From positions 77,190,001-77,254,000 of the forward strand of contig OZ231127.1 in the NCBI GenBank assembly GCA_965153355.1: a stretch of 64,000 nt of DNA. The letters run 5' to 3'. The stretch's first letter is position 1; each line of letters begins with the position of its first letter. This document shows, in pieces, positions 11,710 through 22,346 of this stretch. A program made the position numbers and the translations under genes. The notes beneath the pieces were generated by a model. The model worked only from the letters and a program-made list of their open reading frames with translations. It was not told the origin of the DNA and made no database searches. The DNA comes from Flaccisagitta enflata. Taxonomy: Eukaryota; Chaetognatha; Sagittoidea; Aphragmophora.

Positions 11710-14700
11710 TCACAATGCTGGAGCGAGCAGCGCATCTGCCGCACTCAGTCCTCCCTCCAAGGCCATAATCAAAGTGCCGATGTTGATGTCTTCCAAATCA
11801 CAGACATCCTCAAATCCGACTTCCTCAGACTTGACATTTCCAGAAGTAAGGAAGAGAACAATTTTTGCAATATTCTGCAAGTCGTGAGTTTCCGTGGATG
11901 GTATCAGTAGACCTTCTTCATCAGTTGATTCAGATGGGACAATCACCTGGGCTTGTGAAAAATTCCCTATCTTTACGATCCATTTTCGATCTGTGTTATC
12001 CAGCTTCAAAAAGACGTTCGAAATGGTGAGATTTCCATGGTGTATGGGCCGGTCTCTGGAGTGTAGAAAATGGACGGCGTTGATCAACTGATGAGTGACA
12101 TCAACTAACTGCAATGGTGGATCAGTTGGAAAATCAGAAGAGCGAGTGTCGAGAATGGAAAAGTCAACTGGCTCAAGGTACAAGTGTCCAACTCGCTTGA
12201 TAAAAGGAACCCATGTGGTGAGAGAAGCGTGAATTTGGCGGATGTTCACGTGCGCAATTTGTTTGAGAAGTGCTCTCTCTTTCTCGAAAAATTTTCTGCT
12301 TTCCTTGGTATCTAATGCCATGGAAGTGTGAAAATACCGCTTCTCCAGCTTTTTCATATACGCAAATCTAGCGAGTTGGTAGGTGAGTGTTGTTATGAGT
12401 ATTAACGACAGTCCCAACAAACTGTATGGGAGCACAGTGTATTCCAAAAGACAGACCGTTGATGCCTTTTGGAATTTGACATTATCTTGGCAACTGATAT
12501 TTTGCGGCGTGTTTGTGACCAAAGTGCCGAGTCTTGACACAAGGTCGCAGTTTTGGCATGAAAATTGGTTCCCTTCAAGAAAGACTTTGGTATAACGCAT
12601 TTTGACCAACTGCTGAGGAATTGTTGACAGATGGTTATTCTCTAGATTGAGAACCGTCAGATTTTTCAAACTGCTGAGGGATGCGCCGTCGATGTTACTT
12701 ATTTGATTGCCTTGAAAATTGATGGCCGTTATATTCCGCAATCCTTTCGTGAACATCACATTCTTTAGCATATTATCAGAGTAATCCGCGTTGATTTGTT
12801 TGTAAGGCAGACAAGGGGGGAGGGCGCTTTGGTTTCTGGAGTGACAATCGACAACGACAGTCTGAAACTCGGCATTTGTGGTGCAAGTGCATGCCTTTGG
12901 ACAACATGATATCACTCCTTTCCTTAACAAAAAATCTGTCACAGGTCTGAATTTGGAAGAACAACTACACCTCCATGGATTGTGCGCTAGCTGCAAATTC
13001 TTTATTTGAGTGAGCTTTAGAAAAACAGCATGATTTACGTCGACAATCTTGTTGTAGGACACATCCAAAGTCTTAATGTGCATTGGTTCCCCGATGAAAT
13101 CGAGATTTGTTATGTGATTATGCTGAAGGAAGAGCTCGTTCGTTGTCTGTCCCTCTTGGATCAAAGCTGCAATATATCGGATATTGTTATAGCTGATATT
13201 TAGTGATTGCCTCACTCTAAATGAATCTTGGATTATTTCGATTCTGTTTTGGCTCAGGTCTAAATTTTCCATCGTGAAATCAGCAACAAAATTAGAAATT
13301 TTGTTGCCTTGAAGGAAAAGATTCTGTAGTGACGGTTGCCACACTTTAACACCCCGAATCTCAATTCTCTCGATTTGATTAAAGCTGAGGTCCAACTCTT
13401 CCAAGGAAGCGAGACCTGAGACTGACGCTTGATGAATGATCATGAGTTTGTTGTTTGAAAAAGTCAACTTTTTAATGTTAATGCATCTGGAAAAAGTCTC
13501 ATTCTCAATGTGACTTATCTGGTTGTAGGCTAAGTCAATCTCTATAAGAGAAGCCAGGTCTCTAAAAGCTAGGGCGTCAATAGATTGGATTCTATTATTA
13601 CCAAGGAACAACTCTTGCAAATTTGACTGTCCATCAAATGCGCCGGATGGAATATGCTCCAACAAATTATTCGAGAGATTAATGACGAAGGGACGTATAT
13701 TGGTAAAGGCATCCTTGCTGATTTTTGCATAATCATTACTGCCTAAACTCAAAACATTCAACCCGCGCATATTCTTAAACATTTCTGCTTTGATTACAGT
13801 ATCCGTGACATTGTTAAAGTTAACGAAGAACTCTTCTGTTTTAAGTTCTAGCGGAGGAATGTCTTTCAAACATCCAGATATCGACACCGCTTTTGACATA
13901 GTCTTCGTGATGAAACTTTCTGAGCCCACGTTCAGATCATTTCCGGGCTGACACTCGACTTCCCACTTTTTGTAAAGAGCAGTGCAGCAGCCAACCATAA
14001 CCATAAGAGGTTTCGTCGAATAATTAAAAAAACCTGGAGGGATGTTTTCTATTGGGTTCACTCTTGCGTCAAAAACTTCCAGATTGATTAGATTGCGCAA
14101 CAAATCAGACGGAAGCGACGTAATCAAATTATCTACTAGGAATATGGTATTCAGAAAAGTGTTACTTGCGAAAGTGTCAGAGTCGAGATGATCTAGTCTG
14201 TTCCCTTGGATATAGATTGCTGAAAGGGTAACCAGATCTCTAAATGCATCCTTGTGAATCTTAATCTCGCCACATTCCTGAATATACAAACTGTCTAGCC
14301 GGGGTATTCCTTTGAAAAGATACTCAGTGACTTCGACCAAGTTTGGGTTACCAAAGAGCAGAATAACCATCAAACGGTTCATCCCCTCAAAGATACCTTC
14401 TTCGATTTCGATCAGCTCTGGACACCTTTCGATTTGAATAGCTTGCAGATGCCTGGCCCCCGCAAACATGTTCCGTTTTAAGTTCTTTACGGCATTTGGG
14501 CCCATGAGTGCGAAAGCGTAGATCTTGGGAAAATCGGCCAAGAAGCCATCTTCTATTTCCTCACAATTCATTTCAATTACCACCCCAAATCTAGGTGAAC
14601 TTGATGCATTCAGGAGATAAGGATATTTCGGATCGATTGTGCGGGCCTCTCTCATCATCTTCCTCGTGATGGTGGTTTGATTGGAGGACAGTTCCCCTCC

Positions 14701-15006
14701 CATCAACTTGCAATACCAGAGATCATATCCCTGTTGAGGCCGATGAATACAATAAAGGGCGTTGTCTTCATTGACTGAATCGGATATTACAGCTGAGAAG
14801 TCGAGCCTCGAGGGTGGCGTCGGAGGTGCCAGTGAAACCCACTTGGATTGCATTTTACTGACAGGTGGAACATTCCGGATATCGTAACACACCGTTTGCG
14901 TGAAATATATCAGCGAGAACAGTAAACAAAACCCAGTCAATTGCTTGCGAGTCAAGCTTAACAACACCACGCATGGTGGAGGTGGAAAGCGAACACACAA
15001 ATTCAT
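11710..15006 (-). CDS. Toll-like LRR receptor with intracellular pseudokinase-like domain
   Basis: Single-pass receptor of 1098 residues in one exon. A hydrophobic stretch at about 22-40 serves as signal peptide. Leucine-rich repeats fill about 165-330 and 400-680 (LxxLxLxxNxI pattern, clearest at 412-560). A Toll-type cysteine cluster follows: WRCSCSSKF (678-686), CCPKACTC (701-708) and a paired C721/C732, then more LRRs (750-815) and a second cysteine pair set (C817-C852). One TM lies at about 857-880. In place of a TIR domain, the cytoplasmic part (about 895-1098) resembles a protein kinase from helix C onward: FFEKERALLKQI, HFLHS, then HGNLTISN where HRDLKxxN is expected (990-997), and KIGNFS where DFG is expected (1015-1017). 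The glycine loop and beta-3 lysine region are missing, so catalysis is unlikely. HGN is also seen in JAK JH2 and receptor guanylyl cyclase kinase-homology domains. Role inferred: ligand-binding receptor signalling through a scaffold-like pseudokinase. A CACGTAG acceptor-like site just upstream allows a 5' UTR intron. Confidence 0.85.
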   Translation of the reverse strand: MNLCVRFPPPPCVVLLSLTRKQLTGFCLLFSLIYFTQTVCYDIRNVPPVSKMQSKWVSLAPPTPPSRLDFSAVISDSVNEDNALYCIHRPQQGYDLWYCKLMGGELSSNQTTITRKMMREARTIDPKYPYLLNASSSPRFGVVIEMNCEEIEDGFLADFPKIYAFALMGPNAVKNLKRNMFAGARHLQAIQIERCPELIEIEEGIFEGMNRLMVILLFGNPNLVEVTEYLFKGIPRLDSLYIQECGEIKIHKDAFRDLVTLSAIYIQGNRLDHLDSDTFASNTFLNTIFLVDNLITSLPSDLLRNLINLEVFDARVNPIENIPPGFFNYSTKPLMVMVGCCTALYKKWEVECQPGNDLNVGSESFITKTMSKAVSISGCLKDIPPLELKTEEFFVNFNNVTDTVIKAEMFKNMRGLNVLSLGSNDYAKISKDAFTNIRPFVINLSNNLLEHIPSGAFDGQSNLQELFLGNNRIQSIDALAFRDLASLIEIDLAYNQISHIENETFSRCINIKKLTFSNNKLMIIHQASVSGLASLEELDLSFNQIERIEIRGVKVWQPSLQNLFLQGNKISNFVADFTMENLDLSQNRIEIIQDSFRVRQSLNISYNNIRYIAALIQEGQTTNELFLQHNHITNLDFIGEPMHIKTLDVSYNKIVDVNHAVFLKLTQIKNLQLAHNPWRCSCSSKFRPVTDFLLRKGVISCCPKACTCTTNAEFQTVVVDCHSRNQSALPPCLPYKQINADYSDNMLKNVMFTKGLRNITAINFQGNQISNIDGASLSSLKNLTVLNLENNHLSTIPQQLVKMRYTKVFLEGNQFSCQNCDLVSRLGTLVTNTPQNISCQDNVKFQKASTVCLLEYTVLPYSLLGLSLILITTLTYQLARFAYMKKLEKRYFHTSMALDTKESRKFFEKERALLKQIAHVNIRQIHASLTTWVPFIKRVGHLYLEPVDFSILDTRSSDFPTDPPLQLVDVTHQLINAVHFLHSRDRPIHHGNLTISNVFLKLDNTDRKWIVKIGNFSQAQVIVPSESTDEEGLLIPSTETHDLQNIAKIVLFLTSGNVKSEEVGFEDVCDLEDINIGTLIMALEGGLSAADALLAPAL

Positions 15007-15155
15007 TTTCCCGAACGATACCTACGTGGTTAAAAGAGATTGATTAGATCATTAGAAAATGATATCCTCCATGGACCTAAATGGGTAAAATGGGACCCCT
15101 CCTTTTTATCTGTGCCCCCCCCCCTTGAAAAAATGACAACTGCTAGTAGCACTGC
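15007..15155. other. Upstream region of the LRR receptor
   Basis: About 150 bp of AT-rich sequence between the LRR receptor start (minus strand) and a palindromic element. It should hold the 5' UTR or promoter; I cannot point to a TATA box or initiator with confidence. Confidence 0.3.
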
Positions 15156-16461
15156 TACAGGGTGTTTCACATCAAATGATATATAAGAAAACGATGTTGT
15201 TCTGCTTCAAAGAATAAAACAACAATTCTGAAAAAAGATTCAATGAGCTTTTAGGCTCCGATTTTTCATGTAAAAATTTCATTGGTTTAAGTTGAGTAGT
15301 TTGTCCTCAATATAGATTTAAAGTAAAATGAATATTTACTGTCAATGTGTTTTTTATCCCGGAAGTTTTTCTTTGAGTCATTCTCATGTCTAAACGGTTT
15401 AAGCTACAGATGTCCGATTGAACTTTCTGCAAATGAAAGAGTAGATACACATATAAGTAGCGGAAGATCAAAGTAAAGATCTCTATGCAATGTGTTTTTT
15501 TCAATGACAACAGTTCAGGTACAACAGAAAAAATCATCAGATAACAATACATTAATGACAATTGATCGTTAATTTGCTTATCACAGCCATCGCGCACAAA
15601 GATAATGACGGGAGATTCAGGCGAGTTTTTAAAAACACGGAAGCTAATTAAAATGAACTAAAATGAAACTTAAATGAAAGAAAATTAAAATATCTTTAAT
15701 TTGAGATCAATCTAGCATCTGTAGCTCAAACCATTTGGACGTGAGAATGATTTGAAGAAAAACTTCCAAGATGAAAAAAACATTAACTGTAAATATTCAT
15801 TTTATTTCAAATCTATATTGTGGCTAAACTACTCAACTTAGACCAAGGAAATTTTTACATGAAAAATTGGAGTTTAAAAGCTTTATGAATCTTTTTACAG
15901 AATTGTATCCTTATTTTGAGAAGCAGAATGACATCCTTTTTGTAAAACACAGGGGGAATTTCAAGACGTCTGTCCGTCCTTTGGTCCTTCCGTCGTTCCG
16001 TCCTTCCGTCCATCCCCCCCCGTTATCTATCAATGCCTCAAATTAGCCCTCCCAGGACTCAATTTAGCCCTCCAGGCCTAAAATGAGCCCTCTTGGCTTC
16101 AAATCAGCCCCCCTCCCATGCCCTAAATCTGCCTCCCAGACCTCAAATCTGCCCTCCAGACCTTCAATCTACCCTCCAAGCATAAAACCAGCCCGCCAAA
16201 CCTCAAATCTGCTCTCCAAGCCTTAATTATGCCCTCCAACCCTCAGATATTCCTTCAGTGGCATAAATCAGCCATCTAGAGCCCCGAAAGGATGGACGGA
16301 TGTCTTGATATTCCCCATGTGGACATCGGCCCTTTGGGGCCGCTGCCCTGCTCTCACTACACTTCTTCACTGGATCACTCAGCAGGGCATTGGGTACCGC
16401 TGACCATGTGCGATCCTTGGATGACTAGTTTTATATATTGTTTGATGTGAAACACCCTGTA
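15155..16461. mobile_element. TA-flanked palindromic element, interrupted by a family C insertion
   Basis: The ends TACAGGGTGTTTCACATCAAA (15155) and its complement at 16440-16461 are inverted and flanked by TA. Arm similarity runs deep: the CAATATAGATTTAAA, GGAAGTTTTTCTT, CTCATGTCTAAACGGTTT and CTACAGATG segments of the left arm return in reverse order at about 15711-15940. The right arm is split at about 15940-16430 by a family C repeat, and its terminal part resumes after that insert. Confidence 0.75.
15940..16430. repeat. Family C repeat nested in a palindromic element
   Basis: Has AAAACACAGGGGGAATTTC, a CCGTCC tract, about ten degenerate 20-bp units (TCAAATCTGCCCTCCAGACC type), CATCGGCCCTTTGGGGCCGC, and the end GGGTACCGCTGACCATGTGC followed by GATCCTTGGATGACTA. 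It interrupts the right arm of the surrounding palindrome, so it inserted later. Confidence 0.75.
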
Positions 16462-16752
16462 ATTTCTAAAACTTGCCATGGGCAGGGGCGTGAAGTGCGC
16501 GTTTTTTTTTCTCTTTTTGACTCAAGCGAACTGATGGGGGAACAATATTTTTTTCGTATTTTCATATTTTTTCCTAATTTTTGGAAAAATTGTTAAAAAT
16601 GGGGCCAAACCCCTTAATTAAAACCTTCCATCAAAGAGCCGTTAGTCAATGATGGTTGTAAAGTTAAGATTTGTTTGGTAAGACGAACAGGACAGATCCC
16701 CATTTAATGGATATAAAAATGTTACAGATTATATTGCCTTTTGATTCCATGC

Positions 16753-18063
16753 TACAGTACATGGGAGCAAAGACAACCTAGACTGGAGGATAGATTTTAC
16801 GTATTTCAATTTGATTTGATTTATAAAAAAAAAAATTGATATCTATGCTAATTAAAGGTTGCTTTATTGCTTGAATATGTTAGTTTTTCTTATTCTTCAA
16901 CTTGTGACTTGACTTCATCAGGACTTCATTTTCCAACGTTCTAACCTAGCCCATCAGATTGGGCTAAAAATCTTATAAAATTCAAAAAAAGAATCAGCTC
17001 AATTGGACTGTTTTTACAGGTTTTACAGCTATTTTTCATAAATATCTGGGCAAAGTTTAAAACAGGCATAAAACCTGTAAAAATGGTCCGATTGAGCTGA
17101 TTTTTTTTTTAAAATCATATAAAGTTTTCTGCCCGATCTGATGAGCTAGGTTAGAATATTGGAAAATGAAGTCCTGAAGAAGTCAAGTCACAAGTTGAAG
17201 AATGAGAGAAGCCAATATATTCAAGCAATAAAGCAACCTTAAATTAGCATAGATCTCAATTTTTTTATACATCAAATGAAATTAAGATACCTGAAATCTA
17301 TCCTCCAGTCTAACCATGGCGTCAATAGATATGGCCGCCATGTTCAATGTTGCTGCTGTGAGTTCAATTTTTGGACTAGCTTCATAATTTTTGAGATGGT
17401 GATGGTATTTCAAATTTGTTCAAAAAAGTTAACTTTTGTGGTCAGAGTCATGATTTTTAGAAATGAGAGTAATATCAGTTTTTGATAGAAAATTTTTACT
17501 AACTCCAATTTTTCACAATGAGCTTATTTTTTCAACTAGTCTCACAATTTTTAAGGTGGACATTGTTCATAAAATTTCCGATTCAACAAAAAAATCATAA
17601 CTGGAAAATGTTGATTTTTGCACTATTTTTTTGTTGATTCTACTGAAAATGTGCAAAATCATATCTTAAATATCTGTCACCTACATGTTTGATGAAATCA
17701 TTTTTTGAGACAGGTGCAATATTTTCAAAGTGTGAGATAGTCTTACAATTCATTGACCTGCCGCAAAAATCAGAACTCAAAAAAGTGCATTTTTGTGCCT
17801 GTGGCATAAATTAGAATAGAATATTACAAAAACAAGTGAGTGCAAATATAAGTGGTTTAGCAATCCATATTTGGATGCCTTCCACAAAAATTGATGCTAC
17901 AGGTACATATACAATTTTTTTTGAGTTCTGATAATTTTGCTGAGTCAGAAATTTGAAGTTCTATCACCACCCAAAAAATTATGGGGCTAGCCAAAAAATT
18001 GAAGTCATAGGAGAGGTTTGAAGAGGCGGCCATTTTTATTGGTTTGCTCCCATCGCGCTGTAA
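16753..18063. mobile_element. TA-flanked palindromic element (TIR ACAGTAC-ATGGGAGCAA) with a second palindrome nested in its left arm
   Basis: The left end TACAGTACATGGGAGCAAAG pairs with the right end, whose complement is TACAGCGCGATGGGAGCAAA. Arm similarity includes ATGGCCGCC, TTCAATTTTTGGACTAGC, CATAATTTTTGAG and TGGTGATGGTATTTCAAAT (17330-17430), which return inverted at 17930-18035. The left arm is split by another inverted repeat at about 16772-17318. The same terminal sequence is found at 60521-60963. Confidence 0.7.
16772..17318. repeat. Nested long inverted repeat (~240-bp arms)
   Basis: CTAGACTGGAGGATAGATTT at 16778 returns as the complement AAATCTATCCTCCAGTCTA at about 17295. In between, TTAAAGGTTGCTTTATTGCTTGAATA, CAACTTGTGACTTGACTTC, ATTTTCCAACGTTCTAACCTAG and CTCAATTGGAC-GTTTTTACAGG all recur inverted around a short centre near 17045-17060. 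Confidence 0.8.
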
Positions 18064-18534
18064 ATATAATCAAATCCGCAAGCGAGTTTTGTGTTCGCCT
18101 ACCTTTTTACTCCCCAACAACGATCGTTTATTAGAAGTGGCGTCCAGTTGCCAAGGTGTTACTAATAAAATCTCAGTAAGGACGTATCAAACTATATCGC
18201 TTTTGCTCGTTAAAAAATTTGTTTATAATTCCCATTCCAATGTGAGTACATGACCATTACGAAAATTGAGGAGATTCATTACTGAAACAGAAAAAAGCTG
18301 ATCGCCAAGAGTGGATTAGGCAAAGGGGAAGAAACACCGGCTGGTAGACTACCACTGGTAGTTGAACATGCACATTCAATTCCTACTGCCCCTAGAAATT
18401 GGAATAATAAATAATCCACCGAATCGGAACTCAAAGCTCGGAATCCTGACACCTCTGGAGGAAAATTACAAAGTGTGAAATCGACTTGATTCAATTAGAA
18501 AATATTCTGTCTCCGCAGATCCGGACAATTTTCG

Positions 18535-19500
18535 TTATGAAAAGTGGAACAATATCCCTGACTATACCCAAACTGAAATTACAGGATGTGCAAAAAATTT
18601 GGTATTTTTTTGGAGAAGCATGTAAAAGCCATCCTTTTCTGACATTTTTTTATCTAACTTGATGTTAACTATGTCAATTAACTATTTTTAGAATGTTTGT
18701 CAAAGGAAAGGCAGCAAAGATTTGTAAGAAAAGAGTGATGGAGGGCAGGAAAGGTCCATTTGCAGAAGTCCCAAAATTTGTTCTCTGTAATGGACAAACA
18801 AGAACTGATGACAGATTTAAGATTGTTTATGAATTTTTTTTGAAATGCTCAGCCCAAATTTTTAGACATTATGGTTGTCTGGTTTAATAAAAGTATATCA
18901 TCATTCCTTCACCACTTTATATCTTCACCAGTCTTTATATCATTTTCAGCTACACATAATCACTGTTCTCTGCTATATTTTTCCTGGTAAAAATCCCATG
19001 AAATTGGAAAGTATACCCCCAGCATAACTACCTTTTTCGCAAACCAGGGAAGCTGAATACAAAACCTATGCACTTAAGCATTCAGTAGGCCTAATTGTGA
19101 GATTGTGTTTCAAATTTCATCTTACTGGGCCATCTAGAAGTATGGTTTTTGAGATAATATGTAAATACCAATTTTTTTGCTCACCCTGTTAAATGGAAGA
19201 GGGCCTTGTGAACCCTCACTGACTAGTTAATACGCGCACCACTCCTAGTTTTCCAAAAAACCAAAATTGAAAAAAACATTCCTTCTGAATCTAACCCAAA
19301 AGCAAACTGCTTACCAATAGTGGTCAGGGCAATGATTGTTACTTTTATTACCAAAAGTCAACAAATCACCCAAGGGTAACATTGTTAAGAGACCATACCC
19401 TTAAAGGATAGAATCGAGGTCAAGCATAATGCGACAGCCGGACATTCTAATCAAAGGTACTGACTAGTATGAAAAGTGGAACAATATCCTTACAATATCC
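18535..19500. repeat. Copy of a ~319-bp dispersed unit, split by a MITE-like insertion
   Basis: ATGAAAAGTGGAACAATATCC, then CTATACCCAAACTGAAAT, stops at 18580 and resumes at 19190 with AAATGGAAGAGGGCCTTGTG. It continues to another ATGAAAAGTGGAACAATATCC at about 19470. Uninterrupted copies at 30976-31556 join these two pieces directly. Confidence 0.8.
18581..19189. mobile_element. MITE-like element with empty sites elsewhere in the window
   Basis: Terminal inverted repeats: ACAGGATGTGCAAAAAATTT against the complement of the right end, ACAGGGTGAGCAAAAAAATT, both continuing GGTATTT. The two intact copies of the host unit near 31016 and 31335 lack this insert. The ~610-bp interior has small ORFs (for example 18693-18887, 64 codons) with no family I recognise. 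Confidence 0.65.
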
Positions 19501-19532
19501 TAAAAAATCGTAAGATTGTTTTTTTGTAAAAT

Positions 19533-19534
19533 CG

Positions 19535-19567
<33 letters not shown>

Positions 19568-19965
19568 TGTACCACGCGGATCAAAAAAAAAAGACGCACG
19601 CAAAGAAACTTTTTTTTCAACCGGCCGACGCGACGTACCGATGGACAAGCGGAAAACGGATCAATTTATCAAGGAAAGAGTCTCTTTAATCATAACTTTA
19701 AGGTTTACTCATGTGTATCATTATATTATATCGAGTGTAATCTCTCACTCATGATATTGGAGATTATAACAACGTTGTCAACGGTTTTGTGTATGTTAAG
19801 GACTCTAACCAGGTACTTACCTAAAGTATGGCCCTTAACGTCGAAGGATGGCTTAATCTTTACTTGGAAGATAAAGAAGAGAAAAACAGGTGACGCGGGG
19901 TCGCAATATCATTGCGGACGGGTGGGCAGGGGCATCCAACCCCCATCCACACCCCAACCCCTATC
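19533..19965. repeat. Short (GT)n and family B fragment
   Basis: A GT tract at about 19536-19570 lies upstream of a family B end at about 19888-19960 (GTGACGCGGGGTCGCAATATC, GGGTGGGCAGGGGC, CCCCATCCACACCCC). Confidence 0.6.
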
Positions 19966-20139
19966 CCACACATAAACATACACAACTACACTTTTTACTT
20001 TTTATAAGAACCTAGTTTATAAGAACATCAAGCCTTGAAATTGCTCGAAAATTAAGAATGTTATTTTACTACTAGCTATCTCTATCTCTTTTGAAGGCTT
20101 CAGAAAAAAAATGACGTTGTTATAAAAAATAAAAAGTGC

Positions 20140-20700
20140 AGTCATCCAAGGATCGCACCTGGTCAGCGGTACCCGATGCCCTGCTTGGAATGATCAGCTG
20201 AAGAAGTGGAGTGAGAGCAAGGGTGAATTTGCAGACGTCTCGAGACGGCACATTAAGGGCTTTGATTGATTGAAGCACAGTAATGAGATCAGGGATGAAG
20301 GCTGATTAGAGACCTGGGAGGGTTATTTTGAGGGCTTAATTGAGACCCAAGTGGTTAGATTTCAGGTATGAGAGGGCTGATTTTAGGCCTGAAATGGTTG
20401 ATTATGCGCCTGACAAGGCTGATTTAGGGCCTTAATGGGTTGAAAATGGGCTTGAGAGAGTTTATTTTGGACCAAAGAGGGCTGATTTTGGGCCTGAGAG
20501 GACTGATATTGGGCCTGAGAGGACTGATTTTGGGCCTGAGAGGGCTGGTTTGGGGTCTGAGAGGGATGATTTGGGGCCTGAGAGGGGCCAGGGGGTATGG
20601 ACGGACAGATGGATAGAAGCATGGACGGATGAACGTTTGGAAATTCACACCTGTGTCCTATGGGACATCGGCCCTTTGGGGCCGCTGCCCGAAAAGTATC
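20140..20700. repeat. Family C repeat with ~20-bp array
   Basis: Starts AGTCATCCAAGGATCGCACC, TGGTCAGCGGTACCCGATGC. Tandem GGCCTGAGAGGGCTGATTTT units fill about 20300-20590, followed by a GGAC tract, TGTGTCCTATGGGACATCGG and CCCTTTGGGGCCGCTGCCC. Confidence 0.8.
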
Positions 20701-20994
20701 CAAAACGCTCGTTTTTCCAGTCTTTGACTCGATCATTAGCCTGACCGACTGGCCGAAGCACTGTGCTCTGAAAACATATCATAGCAGGACAAAAATATAA
20801 GCCCGCATAAACAGATGATTATTTCAGTCAAAAAGTATGCTTTGATATGTTGACATTGTATGTATATAGGGTTTTGCCCGCTTCCCGAATCATTTAAGAG
20901 TCCTTTTCAGCTATTGAAGTCAGATGGTAGCATAAAAATAACCGCAAAATTTTCCTATTTTTTCAAAAACAGAATTTTCAAAAATGCAGTTTTT

Positions 20995-21190
20995 AGTCGC
21001 GTGCACGCGACTCTACACCCCGCTTTGTCCGTCCGTCGGTCGGTCGGTTGGTCGGTCACACTTTACTTTTTTTATGATTTTTATTTTTGGACCTCACTGC
21101 TCCTGCCCAAATGGTCTAGTGACCTCAAATATGGCCCCTGCCCACCCGCACGCGACTTTGGTAGCCGTGTATTCGGCCTTGTTTTTAGAT
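20995..21190. repeat. Family A repeat, complete copy (plus orientation)
   Basis: Opens with the perfect palindrome AGTCGCGTGCACGCGACT, then CTACACCCCGCTTTGTCC, a GTCGGTCGG tract, TCACACTTTACTTTTTTTATG and CTCACTGCTCCTGCCCAAAT. It continues with GGTCTAGTGACCTCAAATATG, GCCCCTGCCCACCCGCACGC and GTAGCCGTGTATTCGGCCTT. No ORF of substance. Confidence 0.8.
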
Positions 21191-21509
21191 GCCTCTCCTT
21201 GTACATGCAGCAGCGCCACCAAATTTTTAACATATCATATTCAGGCTATCTTTTACCTTATTCATAAATATCAAATACATCTGAGAAGTTTAAGAGGGAC
21301 TTTTGATACTTTTTATGATAGGATGTTGACACAATTTAACTAAATCAAAAAAGAGTAAAATGGCGAATTTCAACATGAAAAAAGTGGTATTAAATGGGTC
21401 GGGAAGCGGATAAAACCATATATATTCTTCATCAGTATGACAAACTACACCAGTTTCACATATTAGTATCAGCCAAAAGTGAGTGCGTAATTTTTTTTGT
21501 CCCAAGGTG

Positions 21510-22325
21510 ATGTGCTCTCAGAGCATAGTGCGAAGGACCAACGGACCGACAGAAACACGGACGGACGGGCGGACAAAGCCTCTCATAGAGTTGCGTCTTT
21601 GCAACTAAAAAGTACAAAAAGGCAAATGAGAATTACGCTGTGCGATAGAATCGTCCAAACATGAACGAAAGCGTGAGCAAGAACTATGATGAAAATGCAA
21701 CCAATTGTTTATTCTTACCTTTTGACAGAATTAATCTAACCAATGCATTTAACATAAAATCATTTCTAGAAATTAAATCTGCCTTCCGACGCTGCCACCT
21801 GTTATTGTATCTATTTCTTCAACTGAGTTTGAAAGGTAATTTTCACCTGTCCGTGTGGTATCATCTGAATTTTGGTAACGAGGCTTTTGTTTTTCTATGC
21901 ATTTCTAGATCCTAAGCATGTGCTTTTAGGGTTAGGATAGAACAAGGCCGGATACACGGCAATCCAGTCGCGGACGGTTGGGCAGGAGCAGTAATGCGTA
22001 AACCGATCGCAATTCAAAAATATTTCGGACCGACGGACGGACCGACGGACCGACATGGCGGTGGAAGGAGGAAAAAATCCCCCATCTTGTGAAAGCATCG
22101 ACCCCTTCAGAGCCGCTGCCCTGCTTCCCCCTCAACTTCAAGCACAACCTACTCAGGCAGGGCACGGGTACCGCTGACCATCTAACGCTTTCGCGACTAT
22201 TTACTTTTTCGGCGTTTTTTAGCGTTTTGAACTCACTGCTCCTGCCCAAATACCCCAGTGACCTACTCTATCACTGCCCCTGCCCACGTGCACGCGACTA
22301 GGGTAGCCGTGTATCCAGCCGTGTT
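21510..22325. repeat. Cluster of partial family A, B and C fragments
   Basis: A B-type end with a GGACGG tract and ATAGAGTTGCGTCTTTGCAAC lies at 21515-21605. An inverted family A end (GAACAAGGCCGGATACACGGC) lies at about 21940-22060, a family C end (CAGAGCCGCTGCCCTGC, GGGCACGGGTACCGCTGACC) at about 22100-22185, and a plus-oriented family A tail at about 22225-22325. The ORF at 21661-21915 matches nothing I know. Confidence 0.65.
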
Positions 22326-22346
22326 TTGTTCCATGTCTTCGATAAC

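Noticed and set aside
18693-18887. 64-codon ORF with a basic N-terminus
   Set aside because: Lies inside a palindromic insertion; no transposase motif or other match recognised.
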